From Clostridia bacterium (GTDB lineage: Bacteria; Bacillota; Clostridia; Christensenellales; UBA1242): a stretch of DNA of 46,718 nucleotides. Shown here piece after piece: positions 32,870-42,774 of the stretch. Both the position numbers and the translations under genes were made by a program. The notes below the pieces were generated by a model. The model made no database searches and was not told the origin of the DNA. It saw nothing but the letters and a program-made list of their open reading frames with translations. The stretch's first letter is position 1. The number at the start of each line of letters is the position of its first letter. The stretch lies in the NCBI GenBank assembly GCA_016297915.1, contig JAEDFU010000010.1:1-46718 (forward strand), read 5' to 3'.

Positions 32870-34594
32870 TTAATCCGGCTTGACAAGTGATTTGGATTTG
32901 AGTTTGGGAGATAATTTTTTTCGTCTAAAAAACCTAAGTTCGCTCTCACTAAACACCCTGCCAAAGTAAATACAAAGTACATACACACAAGCCACAACCA
33001 CTCCAATAATTAGAGTTGAGACAATGTAGCCTAAGTACTTTTTGAGTGCCATGTGAGTAACACTGCCAAAAGCCAGTACTACAAAACCCACAATAAGCGG
33101 ATTTATTAGAGACTTGATATCCAACCTCAAATCCACTCTTTTGACGATGAACACTGCCAAGATTATATCTGTAACGCTCAAATAAATTATATTTGCAACC
33201 ACCACACCATACACATTTATGTTTGGAATGAGCGTTAGTCCCCATACAAGTCCTGTTCTCAAGACAATCCCCACTAGCAATGCAAAAAACGGTGTTTTGG
33301 ATTTGCCAATTGTTTGCAAAATAGATGTAAATGTCTGCAAAAAAGCATAATAGATTATGGATAGCGAGCTAATACGCAACATATTTGTTGCAATCTCAAG
33401 TTCGCTCAAGACTCCGTCGTTTAGACCTCTGCCATAGAGGAATGTAAGTATATCTCCTGCAAAGACATAAAAGAGTATAAAAATCCCCATTGCAATCACC
33501 CAAGTCAGTTTGATAAAGAGTGCTATTTTTTTGCGAATTTCGTTGGTGTCGTTTTTGACAACCAGTCCGCTAAGCGACGGCACAAGCGAAGTGGTGACAG
33601 CAGATATTACTATTGTAGGCAGACTAATTAGTGATTGAATTACACCACCCCAAAGCCCATATAGCGAAGTTGACACCACTAGCGAATAACCCGATTGCGT
33701 AAGTAGATTTATTATCATAAAACTATCTAGCATTGAACTTATTGGAATCAGAACGCTTGAAAATGTGCAAGGCAGGGCAAGTTTTAGTAATTTTTGCAAC
33801 GCAACACGCGTTGAATATCTTTGCATTTTGGAGTTACATATATATGTCTTGGATTTGCTTTTGGCAGTGGCAATTTTGCAAGGACTACTTGACTTGAGAG
33901 AATTGCTTATTTGTAACTTTTTTCGTCTTTTGAAACTTAAATTGCGATAGTTATAATATAGTTGTCCTTTGTATGTCACAAAGTTGATTACAATAATTAT
34001 AAGTGCTACAACCTCCGATATTGTCACTCCCAAGACCGCTCCAAGGACGGCATATTCGATGCCATATATGCATAGTCTGTGCGCTAGCACAAGACCCAGA
34101 CCAAGTTTGATAATCTGCTCAATAATTAAAGATATAGTCGTTGGAATCATATTCTCTATTCCCTGAAAATACCCTCTAAGCGTCGCAATTAGGCTAGATA
34201 GAATTATACTTGGAGCAATAGCAATGTACCCAGTATATGCATTGACATTACCCTGCATCTCAGCAAGCATTTTGGCAAAAATTATTACTAAAACCGAAAA
34301 AACGAGTGACACAAAAAAGCTAATTAGTAGTGCCACTCTAAGAAGTTTTTGTTCGTTGTACTTATGCCTAATCTTTCGACACTTGGCAACTTCGCAAGTA
34401 AGAGCAACACTAAGTCCACTACTACAGAGCGTAATTACAAGCGAATAAATAGGAAAAATTAGATAATACACACCCATACCCGAACTTCCAAGTATATTGG
34501 TGAGAGGAATTTTGTAAATAGCACCAATAGCCTTTGCAAAAAATCCGCCGAGGGTGAGAATTATTGCACTTATTACAAATGTTTGTCTCTTCAT
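32870..34594 (-). CDS. spoVB: SpoVB-like polysaccharide/lipid flippase (MOP family)
   Basis: This is an integral membrane transporter of the MurJ/Wzx/SpoVB superfamily, which flips lipid-linked precursors. In Bacillus subtilis SpoVB is needed for spore cortex. The 574 residues contain about 14 hydrophobic segments beginning TFVISAIILTLGGFFAKAIG and IGAIYKIPLTNILG, a start typical of SpoVB-type proteins. A basic, Ser-rich cytoplasmic loop (about 225-265) lies between the halves, and the tail is basic. ATG is one base after the spoVT stop, so the two are coupled. The precise substrate, cortex precursor or other polysaccharide, cannot be told from sequence. Confidence 0.85.
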   Translation of the reverse strand: MKRQTFVISAIILTLGGFFAKAIGAIYKIPLTNILGSSGMGVYYLIFPIYSLVITLCSSGLSVALTCEVAKCRKIRHKYNEQKLLRVALLISFFVSLVFSVLVIIFAKMLAEMQGNVNAYTGYIAIAPSIILSSLIATLRGYFQGIENMIPTTISLIIEQIIKLGLGLVLAHRLCIYGIEYAVLGAVLGVTISEVVALIIIVINFVTYKGQLYYNYRNLSFKRRKKLQISNSLKSSSPCKIATAKSKSKTYICNSKMQRYSTRVALQKLLKLALPCTFSSVLIPISSMLDSFMIINLLTQSGYSLVVSTSLYGLWGGVIQSLISLPTIVISAVTTSLVPSLSGLVVKNDTNEIRKKIALFIKLTWVIAMGIFILFYVFAGDILTFLYGRGLNDGVLSELEIATNMLRISSLSIIYYAFLQTFTSILQTIGKSKTPFFALLVGIVLRTGLVWGLTLIPNINVYGVVVANIIYLSVTDIILAVFIVKRVDLRLDIKSLINPLIVGFVVLAFGSVTHMALKKYLGYIVSTLIIGVVVACVYVLCIYFGRVFSESELRFFRRKKLSPKLKSKSLVKPD

Positions 34595-34595
34595 A

Positions 34596-35144
34596 TCATT
34601 CCATTTGAATGCTCAAAAATTTGGATACAATCCTTGTAGCCATTATATAAGTCTCGTCAAAGTTCATATCCCCTCTAATGTCCGCAAGTACGATTACCCC
34701 CTCTCTTTCGCCTTGAATAGTTATGGGATAAATAAACTCGGTTATGTAATCGTTTTTGTCATCCTCAAGAATTGGGATTATTGTTGTTTCGTTTTTCTTG
34801 GAAGCAAGATACTCAATCTTGCTATCTAGCACATCCAATACATCCATGGACAACTTTGCTCCGATTGTATTTTTTTTGCTAATGCCATGACACGACAAAA
34901 CCTTGTCTCTATCACCAATCATTATAACGCAATTAAATATGTCTCCAAGAACCCTTACAAAGTCGTCGGCATAGTCACTCACTTGTCCGACTAGAGAGTA
35001 TTTGTATAGTACAATCTCGCCCGTTGGGAGTAGTCCAAATTCAATAGGCGAGCCCTCTTTGATACGCATGCACCTTCTTATCTCCTTGGGGATAACAAGC
35101 CTACCTAAGTTATCTAATTTTCTTACAATTCCGCTTTCCTTCAT
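34596..35144 (-). CDS. spoVT: Stage V sporulation protein T (AbrB/GAF-like regulator)
   Basis: SpoVT is a late forespore regulator in endospore formers. The 182 residues start with an AbrB-type swapped-hairpin DNA-binding domain, GIVRKLDNLGRLVIPKEIRR followed by MRIKEGSPIEF (about 5-50), and continue into a GAF-like domain to the end. Length and domain order match SpoVT rather than the short AbrB or Abh. It lies directly upstream of spoVB, as in Bacillus relatives. Its presence suggests that the organism sporulates or descends from sporulators. I could not identify a convincing forespore sigma promoter by eye. Confidence 0.9.
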   Translation of the reverse strand: MKESGIVRKLDNLGRLVIPKEIRRCMRIKEGSPIEFGLLPTGEIVLYKYSLVGQVSDYADDFVRVLGDIFNCVIMIGDRDKVLSCHGISKKNTIGAKLSMDVLDVLDSKIEYLASKKNETTIIPILEDDKNDYITEFIYPITIQGEREGVIVLADIRGDMNFDETYIMATRIVSKFLSIQME

Positions 35145-35202
35145 AAACCAATCCTAAATGTGTATTTGTACTTTTAGTTTACGAAAAAATATATTTTATA
35201 TG

Positions 35203-35263
35203 TAAAAAAATCCAAACAACCCCTGCAAAATTTTTTTAAAAATTTTCTATGATTGTTTGGATT
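35203..35263 (-). terminator. Terminator of the gene at 35334
   Basis: AATCCAAACAA (35209-35219) and TTGTTTGGATT (35253-35263) form a perfect 11-base stem around an AT-rich loop, followed by seven T on the minus strand. Confidence 0.75.
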
Positions 35264-35333
35264 AAAATTTTTGTTAATTTATACAAATTTTTTTACTTTA
35301 GTATTTTCTAAATAGCTATTAAGTACGCCTACT

Positions 35334-36362
35334 TTAGTTTTGTTTGCTGTCCTCAATTTTTGTGTCTTTTTTCTCAGATTTTGTGTCTTTTTTGGACTTA
35401 TTTTCTGTCTTTTTGCTGGACTTTTTGTCTGATTTTACTTTTTTGGCGTCGAGAGATTTTTTGGTTTTCGCCTTGACCTCTATTACAGCCTTTTCTACTT
35501 TTTCTTTTCTTTCTTTTTCGTCTACACCTGCAACTGCTTTGGTGTCAGAATTTTTGTCTGTTGCGTTTTGTTTTTCTGCATCGGCTTTTTGCTTACGCAA
35601 ATCCTTTTCCCTCTGCAATCTAGCTCTCTTGCGTTCATTGTACATAAGTGTATCTTCAAAGAAGATTTGATTGCAACTATGATAATAAACTGTAACCATA
35701 GTATACATAAATATAAATACAATTGTACTACAAAGTGCCACAACATAACTTACAAGCAAACTATCCTCAGCTAGGATAAATACAAGTCCTAAGCATAACG
35801 CACCCATTCCAAATAACAACAAATAAACTAGATAGAATATGAGTTTGTAGCTAAACATTGCAAGTCTATTGCCAATCATTTGTTTTGAGCAATCGTTCAT
35901 AGCCTCGCTAAGTCTTGGATATTTGTATTTTTCCAAAAAGAACAAAGTCATTGAGTAAAAAGATACAGCAAAACATCCCGGAATCATCCAAAGAATTCCA
36001 CCAACAATGTATATAATCATTAGTATTAGTGCAATGTATATAGTTCTAAGAGTAAATATCGAAAAATTAAGACACGAATAAACTCTAGAGAGTCTTGGTT
36101 GATTGCCGTCAATTGTTTCGTTAAAGTATCTAATATATCCAATTTGGAGAGGACCTACAAGTATCGCAAAAAGTGCAATTCCAATTGACATAATCCACAA
36201 TGTATCTGTAAATCTTGCAATTAGATAAGGAATCAAAAATACAAGAGTAAGTGGAGTAACCATTGCAAGAGCACCCATAAATAGTGCACTAAAGTTTCCC
36301 CTTAGCCTTATTGCTCCGTATTTGATAAGTTCTAATCCATTTCGGGATTCTTTTCTATCCAT
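35334..36362 (-). CDS. Multi-pass membrane protein with lysine-rich tail (DUF975-like)
   Basis: The 342 residues start at ATG 36362 with AAAGGAGA upstream; the open frame to 36416 has no such site. The N-terminus MDRKESRNGLELIKYGAIRL leads into about five or six membrane segments (roughly residues 25-240), with FNETIDGNQPRLSRVYSCL between them. This pattern resembles the DUF975 family of unknown function. The last 90 residues are an unusual K/E/D-rich, probably disordered cytoplasmic tail (KKVKSDKKSSKKTENKSKKD). It lies downstream of the giant surface protein, separated by a hairpin. The family call is tentative. Confidence 0.7.
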   Translation of the reverse strand: MDRKESRNGLELIKYGAIRLRGNFSALFMGALAMVTPLTLVFLIPYLIARFTDTLWIMSIGIALFAILVGPLQIGYIRYFNETIDGNQPRLSRVYSCLNFSIFTLRTIYIALILMIIYIVGGILWMIPGCFAVSFYSMTLFFLEKYKYPRLSEAMNDCSKQMIGNRLAMFSYKLIFYLVYLLLFGMGALCLGLVFILAEDSLLVSYVVALCSTIVFIFMYTMVTVYYHSCNQIFFEDTLMYNERKRARLQREKDLRKQKADAEKQNATDKNSDTKAVAGVDEKERKEKVEKAVIEVKAKTKKSLDAKKVKSDKKSSKKTENKSKKDTKSEKKDTKIEDSKQN

Positions 36363-36405
36363 ATTTTCTCCTTTGGATTTTTTTGAGTAATATTTTTGAT
36401 TGTTG

Positions 36406-36432
36406 GGAGTGACCACTTTTTGCAGTCACTCC
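36406..36432. repeat. Intergenic hairpin between giant protein and membrane protein genes
   Basis: GGAGTGAC and GTCACTCC form a perfect 8-base stem with an 11-base loop and no T-run on the minus strand. It could be a weak terminator, an mRNA processing or stability element, or an operator. Confidence 0.4.
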
Positions 36433-36474
36433 ACTTGCAAACACAATATGCTTGCATCCAATCATACTAAAAAT

Positions 36475-39400
36475 TTATTCGGACCTCTGTACTACTAAAT
36501 TGTAGCCTGTATCGATTAATACTCCGTCTACAATATAATAAACACTATAAGTTGCCTTGTCGCCAACTGTAACTTTGTCTAGTTGAGCATTATTCTCGTC
36601 GCCGTCCAAAATTACTACGACACTATATTCATTGCCACCTACAAATGCTCTAATGTAGTTTTTGACTACTATCTGACTTGCATTTGTAGTTATAGTCAAG
36701 TCAGAGCTCATCTTGTAGCCTGCATAATCAGCATCGAGAGTAGCATACTCACTTGAGCCAATGTTTCCGCTCTCGTCACGCATTAGTTGCAAGTAACTAA
36801 GATTAACTGTTACATCTGTTGTAACCAACTTAATGTATTTGCCTTCACTTAAGTATGCAAATCCCAAATTGTATACTCCAGCATTTAATTTTGTAGTCTC
36901 ATTAATATCGTGGAAATATGTTTCGTCTGTTCCGTCTGTTCTAACAAGCACTGCATAAATATTTGTTTTGTAAGAGTTACCATTGCTAAATACAGCAAAG
37001 TATTTATCCAAGTTTAGTTTGTCTCCAAGAGTATAATTTAGAGCAATTGGTTTTGCTGTCTCTGTATATTTGTCATTATCTCCTGAGATACTCTCATAAG
37101 TGTCAATTCTCTCTTGACCAGCTTGTAGTGAGAAATCCTTGTCTTGACTAAAGTACAAGTCATAACCAATAACATTTAGACTAAAGTCTATAGTTGTTGC
37201 AATATTAGAGTCCTCTTTGCCTCTATTAAATGAGACTTTCGCCAAAATCCGTGTAGTTTCAAAGTATTTATCAATATTAACTATGCCTTTTGTACAATCA
37301 TTGTAGTCACCGTCAACACTTGTTTTAACTTTAAGATTTAGTTTTTCACAAACTTGTTTGAATGTTTCTGCATTTACATCTACTAATTGACTATTTGCGT
37401 TATAAGCATATATGCTTATGTAATCTGAACTAAATATATCTTGACCATTTAGAACATTAATGGCATTGCTACCTGTAGAGTTTTCAAATTTTCTCAAATC
37501 AATTACATAATCTGGAGTAATTGTAATACAAAGCTTAGATGCAATATCAAGTTCTTTTTCTTCGTCCTTGAGTTTAAGCTTAAATACTAGTTGGTCTGCA
37601 ATTGGTTTGCCGTTTGAGTCTGCTTTTACATAAGACTTAGCAATCTTAAGTTTGCCGTCAGCAGTAATTTCACATAGTTTGGATGTATTGTCATCAGCAC
37701 TGATAAGTTCTAATTTAATATTTTTGCCTTCAACTTTATAGTCAAAATATGTATCCATTAGAGTTGAAATATCGTATCCAGCAGGGTTACTTGCAAGTGT
37801 AGTTATATAATTCTTTGTATCTGGATCAAATTTAATATTTGTTGCAGAATCCTTTGTCTTGAATAGATAATTTCCAACAATATTCAAGTTAAGAACTTTT
37901 GTAATATTGTCTCTTATTCCTGGATATTTAATAGTAATTGTCGCTGATGTGGTTTGGTTGTAAGTATCTGGAATAAATAGTTCCAAAATAGAATTTTCGG
38001 ACTTACTAATTTGTTTAACATGTTCACCCTCATCATTTACAAACTTAATGCCTTCGTTTTCGGAATCAATAGTAAATGTACAATGCTCAAAGAACGAACT
38101 TTCAAATTCAGAACCTAGTACTTGGATTGCATAGCTAGTTTTTGCTGTATCAATCTTGGTGATTGCATTGATAGTACCCAAATTAAATTTTACTTGTTGT
38201 CCTGCCACGATATTTAGATTATTTGAATTATTTGAATCTGTAATTTCAAATGCTTGCTCATTACTTCTTGCAACTAGAGTAATTGGTTCTTGAATAAGTT
38301 CGTAAGTCAATACTTTGTTGATAGTCTTGCCTGATACTGTGTATGTAACAACCAAGTATGCAGTTATACCCTTTCGGCTATATCTTACTACATTTCCTTG
38401 ACTAGAGTCTACAATCTTGTAATTACCTCTTTCGCCATTCACTTCATATTCGCCATCGGGATTTTGCGCAAATGTATATTTGCCGTTATCGTCTCTTACA
38501 TATACATATTTGCCATTCTGAGTGACTGTGCCACCCTTGATAAAGTTTACAGTAGCACTTGTAACACATGCAGTTGTAACCAAATTACCACTAGCATCCT
38601 CTATCAATTGATTTTCGGTCGTCTTAACAAGTGCAGTGTTTGCAGATGATGTGCCATCATCTATATACTCGCCAGCATTATATACCGAACCATTTACGAT
38701 AGCACTTGTATTTATAGGAATGATTTGTCTATTTGCATTGGCAGTTGTAATAGTTGAGATTTTGTTATCTTCAATTTTGAATTCTTGTCCCATAATTATT
38801 ACTGTATTATCTTGCGAACCTACAACCTTAGTAGTTGGGAAGTAACTTCCTGCCTTAAGCGTTACATAGTATCCATTAGTATCATTACCTTCGACACCAT
38901 ACTCAATGCCTTCTGCAACGATATGAGCATTATATTTTTTGCCGTCGATAAGTTTGTCACTTTCAAATCTAATATCAAACGATGTATCATTGACATGGAT
39001 TTTTCCATCTTTTTGATAGTCTTTAAACACCATATCTTGACCTAAGCTGACAATTCCTAGAGGATTGTGATACTTGATATCAATACTATTGGATGCCTCG
39101 GTTAAATATTTGATATAAGAACTTATGTCTTTGAATCTTTTTTCATTGTAATTTGGATCTTCTTCCAAAGCTGAGCCATCCTCATACACCAATTGTGATG
39201 GATCAATCAAGTCTGGATTTAGACCGTTAGTGTCTACAAATTCACCTGGAACATACAAGTTAGTTTGAATGGTGTACGCCAAGTTATCAGTAGCAGAGCC
39301 TTTGACTACCTTTGACTCTTTATTGAATGAGTATAGTACAAAAGGTTCCCATTTTTTACCATTATCTATTACTCGACCAAAACCTTGTGTCTTAGTCGTA

Positions 39401-42400
39401 TTTTGACTTGTTTGAGAATCAACATATTTGGATGTAAGTCTTTCAAAGCGGTTAATAGTATTATTCCCTGTCATGCTATTTAAGGCAACATCTTTGATCT
39501 CAATCTTGCTAACACCCCAGTTGACAGCATCCGTTGTTGTCAAAGCATTAGTAACCGTTGGAGTTCCGTCTATTGTCTTTGCTTTGATATAAATGTAGTC
39601 GCCAGTATTGACTGCACTTTCTTCACTATGCGATTTCCCCTCAACCACTATCTCAAATACAAATCCAATTATCGTCTCGCCATCATCTGCCATCCATAAT
39701 TTTATGTCTGGACTATAGTCCTCTTTGGTAGATTTCAAATTTAGTGAGTAATTTGCCTTGACATAAGACAATATATCTGCCTCGGTTTGACCAGTAGTTC
39801 GGTCTCTAAGCCCCAACAATTCGTTGAGCGCCAATTGTTTGTTTTGGGTTACATTGACCCCAAAGTCTTTGGTCTGAGTTATTCCAGCAGCATCTATAAT
39901 GTTATAGGTTGCCTTTTTGTTTTCGCCCTCAGTCTTAAGTGTTCCATCTGCATTTAATTCAAAGTTTGTTGCATATAGCGTAAACCTATTGTTTGCTAGC
40001 ATTTTAAGTTTGAGAGCACTCCTTAGTTTGTCCAATGTCTCGTTATTGAACTTAACTCCTTTGTCGCTATCAGTATATGAGTCTACATTGTTTCGCTTAA
40101 AGAAACTACCAGCATCAACATGATATTCAGCCTCGGTGACTTCATTGCCGTCGACCTCGGATACTTGAGAAACAGTAATATTTGCTAGAGTCTTGGTATA
40201 ATAGTTCATATTGTCAACATAGTTATCAATATAAACTTTGGTCATACCCTCAGATGAACTTACATTTGTTATCTTGAATATATATAGCGTTGTTGGGTCG
40301 CCATTTGCCTCATCATTCATCTTGATAAGTCTACCGTTGACATCAATTGGATTTCCATTTGCGTCAGACAAGTATACAACTGCAAATATGTACGCAGGTT
40401 CATTTGAAGCATTGATTGCTCTTAAGTCATATTTGCCATTTGAGTCGGCAAAAATTGGGATTCTCTGACCTGTAAGTTTAGTTCCTCCAAAATAATAAAC
40501 ATCATCTTCCCAAACGCCTTTTTCATCATTGAATTGAGCGTTCATGTACTTAAAGTTATATTCACCAATTGATGCTAGTTTTGAGTCTCCACTTCCACTG
40601 CCGTCAAGACTATTGGAGGTCTTTTCGACAAAGTACATTACAGACTTGTAAGAAGCTGCTGCATAATTGCTAATAATTGAATTTTCTGATTGATTCAAGT
40701 TCAAATCTATTGGTTGGGTTCTAGTTGCATAAGTTTCCTTTGGGTTATTAATCGTACTATTAAGAACCATTCTTTTGATAGAACTTTCTTCGAGATAGAT
40801 ATTATCTACACCAGATTTGCTATAAACATAATCTTGGTAGCCGATACCTACTCTAGAGTACGCTATTGAAACTTTTTCGTTACCAGTCTCCAAGTTTCTA
40901 CCAGTAACTTTAAATTGCAAGAACAAAGCCTTTGTAGCCTTGGTTATATCATCAATTTCACCATTTGAAACTGGAACATTAAATGCAATATTCCATTTGC
41001 GGTCTTGAGCATTTGAACCGACAGTTACAGTCATGTAGTCCTTGTATGTTCTATCTTTGAACTGCGAAGATAGATTTACAAGATAGCCTTTGCAATTGCT
41101 AGCATTAATGTCTGCCATGTAATCGCTCGAAAGCATGAATTGGTCATTATATGCCTCATCGCCGATTTGTTCACAAACTGGTCGTTTGCTCTCAAAACCT
41201 GTAACTAATAGTATGTCTTGGTAGTTTGACCAAGTTGTCTCGTAGGTATTAGAGAATATAGTCTTTTCGATGTAGATATAAGGGGTTACTTGTAATGTCG
41301 AGAACAAGTTTGTCTTTTCGTCATCAATGTTTGCAATACTTGTTGACTCATTGTCCTCTTCTAGTCTAACTTTGAGGTCTAACTTGTTAATCAAATCAGA
41401 TAGAGTACAGTCTACACTGCTAAACACATTGAAGTAGTCTTGATTTTTGTCTAGTCTTGTATCAAGCTTAGATGCCTTGATAAGTTCTGGACTAGATATA
41501 TCTTTTAGATTTACAGCAGAGATATTGATAGTCGAACTACAAGATTGGAATATAAACGATTTTGCACTCTCAATCGCTCCTGAATTCCAAGCCTCTTTGG
41601 TGATTCTTATTTTGCCCTCGTTAGTAAGGTAAGTTCTAAAGAAATCATAGCTTTGCTCTGATGTATCAAAGAACTGAATATACTTATTCAAAAACTCATT
41701 GAATTTATCAAGTTTAAGTTGGTGTTCGTTGGTATATACAGTCGGATACTGCATATTTTCAAAGTCACCAGCAATATAGTCTTGTTCAATCTGATATGTT
41801 TTGTGCATCTTGGCGGAGAGAACAATCTTACCGGACTTCTTTGGAGTTACAGGAACTTTGTAAAAATAATTATACTGTTGAGTCTCGTTGTTGTAGATAT
41901 AATCGTACTGCAAATTATCAAAAGTCTTGGTTTCAACAAGTTCGCCTGTAAGAGTTGTATATGTATAACTGATTTGAGCTTTTTTGAGATTTTGATTATT
42001 TGCTTGCAAGAAGAAAGCATTAACCAGGTCACTCTTGAGGTAAATGTACTGCTGAGCATTATTGATACCCATAGTGATTGTCTTGCCTGTAAGTGAATTG
42101 TATCTATCGCTCTTGTTGCCTGAGAAGAATAGTGAATTGTTAGGAATTGCGACATCGACAATAACTTTGAGTGTAAAGTCAGCGATTGTCTTATCCGAAT
42201 CGGCAGGAACAAACTTAAGTGTAACTACTCCGCCGATATTATTACCCTTTTGGTCTTTGTTGATCTCGATATTAAATGCCTTGCCTGCAGTAATGGTCTT
42301 AGGAACATTTTTTAAGATTCCGTCTTTTATCGAGTTGCCCTGTGAGTCCTTTGGGCTGAGAGGGTCTTCGCAAATAACCTTGAGTTGTTTGTTTGTAGCA

Positions 42401-42612
42401 GTCAATGGCTCACAATTAACAATTGCCGAAAAGTCGGACAAGGTGTAAATCTCCTTGGATGACTTAGTATTATCATCCATGTAGAGTTTTATAATATCAA
42501 CATCCTTTTGAGAAAATCCGCCAGTCAAAGCATATATGCCCACCGCTCCTCCGACGACCACAACGAAGATTCCCAAAACTATTGCCATAATTTTCAAAAT
42601 TCTTTTAAACAT
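36475..42612 (-). CDS. Giant (2045-residue) membrane-anchored extracellular protein
   Basis: The N-terminus MFKRILKIMAIVLGIFVVVV with following GGAVGIYAL is a signal anchor, so nearly all of the protein should lie outside the membrane. I see no C-terminal LPxTG or membrane anchor; it ends LVVQRSE. The sequence is rich in N, D, T, S and Y and predicted beta-rich, consistent with many Ig-like or adhesin-type domains, for example YLVVTYTVSGKTINKVLTYE, TATITIKYPG and AKVSFNRG-type strands. No catalytic motif is visible. AGGGTG lies 8 bases before the ATG. A lipoprotein of related style (42775) lies directly upstream and a membrane protein downstream. Function unknown; adhesion or envelope structure is a guess. 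Confidence 0.8.
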   Translation of the reverse strand: MFKRILKIMAIVLGIFVVVVGGAVGIYALTGGFSQKDVDIIKLYMDDNTKSSKEIYTLSDFSAIVNCEPLTATNKQLKVICEDPLSPKDSQGNSIKDGILKNVPKTITAGKAFNIEINKDQKGNNIGGVVTLKFVPADSDKTIADFTLKVIVDVAIPNNSLFFSGNKSDRYNSLTGKTITMGINNAQQYIYLKSDLVNAFFLQANNQNLKKAQISYTYTTLTGELVETKTFDNLQYDYIYNNETQQYNYFYKVPVTPKKSGKIVLSAKMHKTYQIEQDYIAGDFENMQYPTVYTNEHQLKLDKFNEFLNKYIQFFDTSEQSYDFFRTYLTNEGKIRITKEAWNSGAIESAKSFIFQSCSSTINISAVNLKDISSPELIKASKLDTRLDKNQDYFNVFSSVDCTLSDLINKLDLKVRLEEDNESTSIANIDDEKTNLFSTLQVTPYIYIEKTIFSNTYETTWSNYQDILLVTGFESKRPVCEQIGDEAYNDQFMLSSDYMADINASNCKGYLVNLSSQFKDRTYKDYMTVTVGSNAQDRKWNIAFNVPVSNGEIDDITKATKALFLQFKVTGRNLETGNEKVSIAYSRVGIGYQDYVYSKSGVDNIYLEESSIKRMVLNSTINNPKETYATRTQPIDLNLNQSENSIISNYAAASYKSVMYFVEKTSNSLDGSGSGDSKLASIGEYNFKYMNAQFNDEKGVWEDDVYYFGGTKLTGQRIPIFADSNGKYDLRAINASNEPAYIFAVVYLSDANGNPIDVNGRLIKMNDEANGDPTTLYIFKITNVSSSEGMTKVYIDNYVDNMNYYTKTLANITVSQVSEVDGNEVTEAEYHVDAGSFFKRNNVDSYTDSDKGVKFNNETLDKLRSALKLKMLANNRFTLYATNFELNADGTLKTEGENKKATYNIIDAAGITQTKDFGVNVTQNKQLALNELLGLRDRTTGQTEADILSYVKANYSLNLKSTKEDYSPDIKLWMADDGETIIGFVFEIVVEGKSHSEESAVNTGDYIYIKAKTIDGTPTVTNALTTTDAVNWGVSKIEIKDVALNSMTGNNTINRFERLTSKYVDSQTSQNTTKTQGFGRVIDNGKKWEPFVLYSFNKESKVVKGSATDNLAYTIQTNLYVPGEFVDTNGLNPDLIDPSQLVYEDGSALEEDPNYNEKRFKDISSYIKYLTEASNSIDIKYHNPLGIVSLGQDMVFKDYQKDGKIHVNDTSFDIRFESDKLIDGKKYNAHIVAEGIEYGVEGNDTNGYYVTLKAGSYFPTTKVVGSQDNTVIIMGQEFKIEDNKISTITTANANRQIIPINTSAIVNGSVYNAGEYIDDGTSSANTALVKTTENQLIEDASGNLVTTACVTSATVNFIKGGTVTQNGKYVYVRDDNGKYTFAQNPDGEYEVNGERGNYKIVDSSQGNVVRYSRKGITAYLVVTYTVSGKTINKVLTYELIQEPITLVARSNEQAFEITDSNNSNNLNIVAGQQVKFNLGTINAITKIDTAKTSYAIQVLGSEFESSFFEHCTFTIDSENEGIKFVNDEGEHVKQISKSENSILELFIPDTYNQTTSATITIKYPGIRDNITKVLNLNIVGNYLFKTKDSATNIKFDPDTKNYITTLASNPAGYDISTLMDTYFDYKVEGKNIKLELISADDNTSKLCEITADGKLKIAKSYVKADSNGKPIADQLVFKLKLKDEEKELDIASKLCITITPDYVIDLRKFENSTGSNAINVLNGQDIFSSDYISIYAYNANSQLVDVNAETFKQVCEKLNLKVKTSVDGDYNDCTKGIVNIDKYFETTRILAKVSFNRGKEDSNIATTIDFSLNVIGYDLYFSQDKDFSLQAGQERIDTYESISGDNDKYTETAKPIALNYTLGDKLNLDKYFAVFSNGNSYKTNIYAVLVRTDGTDETYFHDINETTKLNAGVYNLGFAYLSEGKYIKLVTTDVTVNLSYLQLMRDESGNIGSSEYATLDADYAGYKMSSDLTITTNASQIVVKNYIRAFVGGNEYSVVVILDGDENNAQLDKVTVGDKATYSVYYIVDGVLIDTGYNLVVQRSE

Positions 42613-42648
42613 CTGTTCAACACCCTAAACCTAAAATTAAATTTTTCC

Positions 42649-42678
42649 ATTTTATTTTCTAGTTTTATCTTTTGTCAA
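42649..42678 (-). promoter_or_regulatory. Promoter of the giant protein gene
   Basis: Minus strand: TTGACA (42678-42673), 18 bases, TAAAAT (42654-42649). Start about 30 bases before the ATG at 42612. Confidence 0.65.
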
Positions 42679-42774
42679 ATTGGTTCAAAAAAACACAAGT
42701 TTTCCAAAAAAACAATATAATCTACAATAATTATATATATATACCAAATCTTTGTCAAACAATTGATTGCCAAA

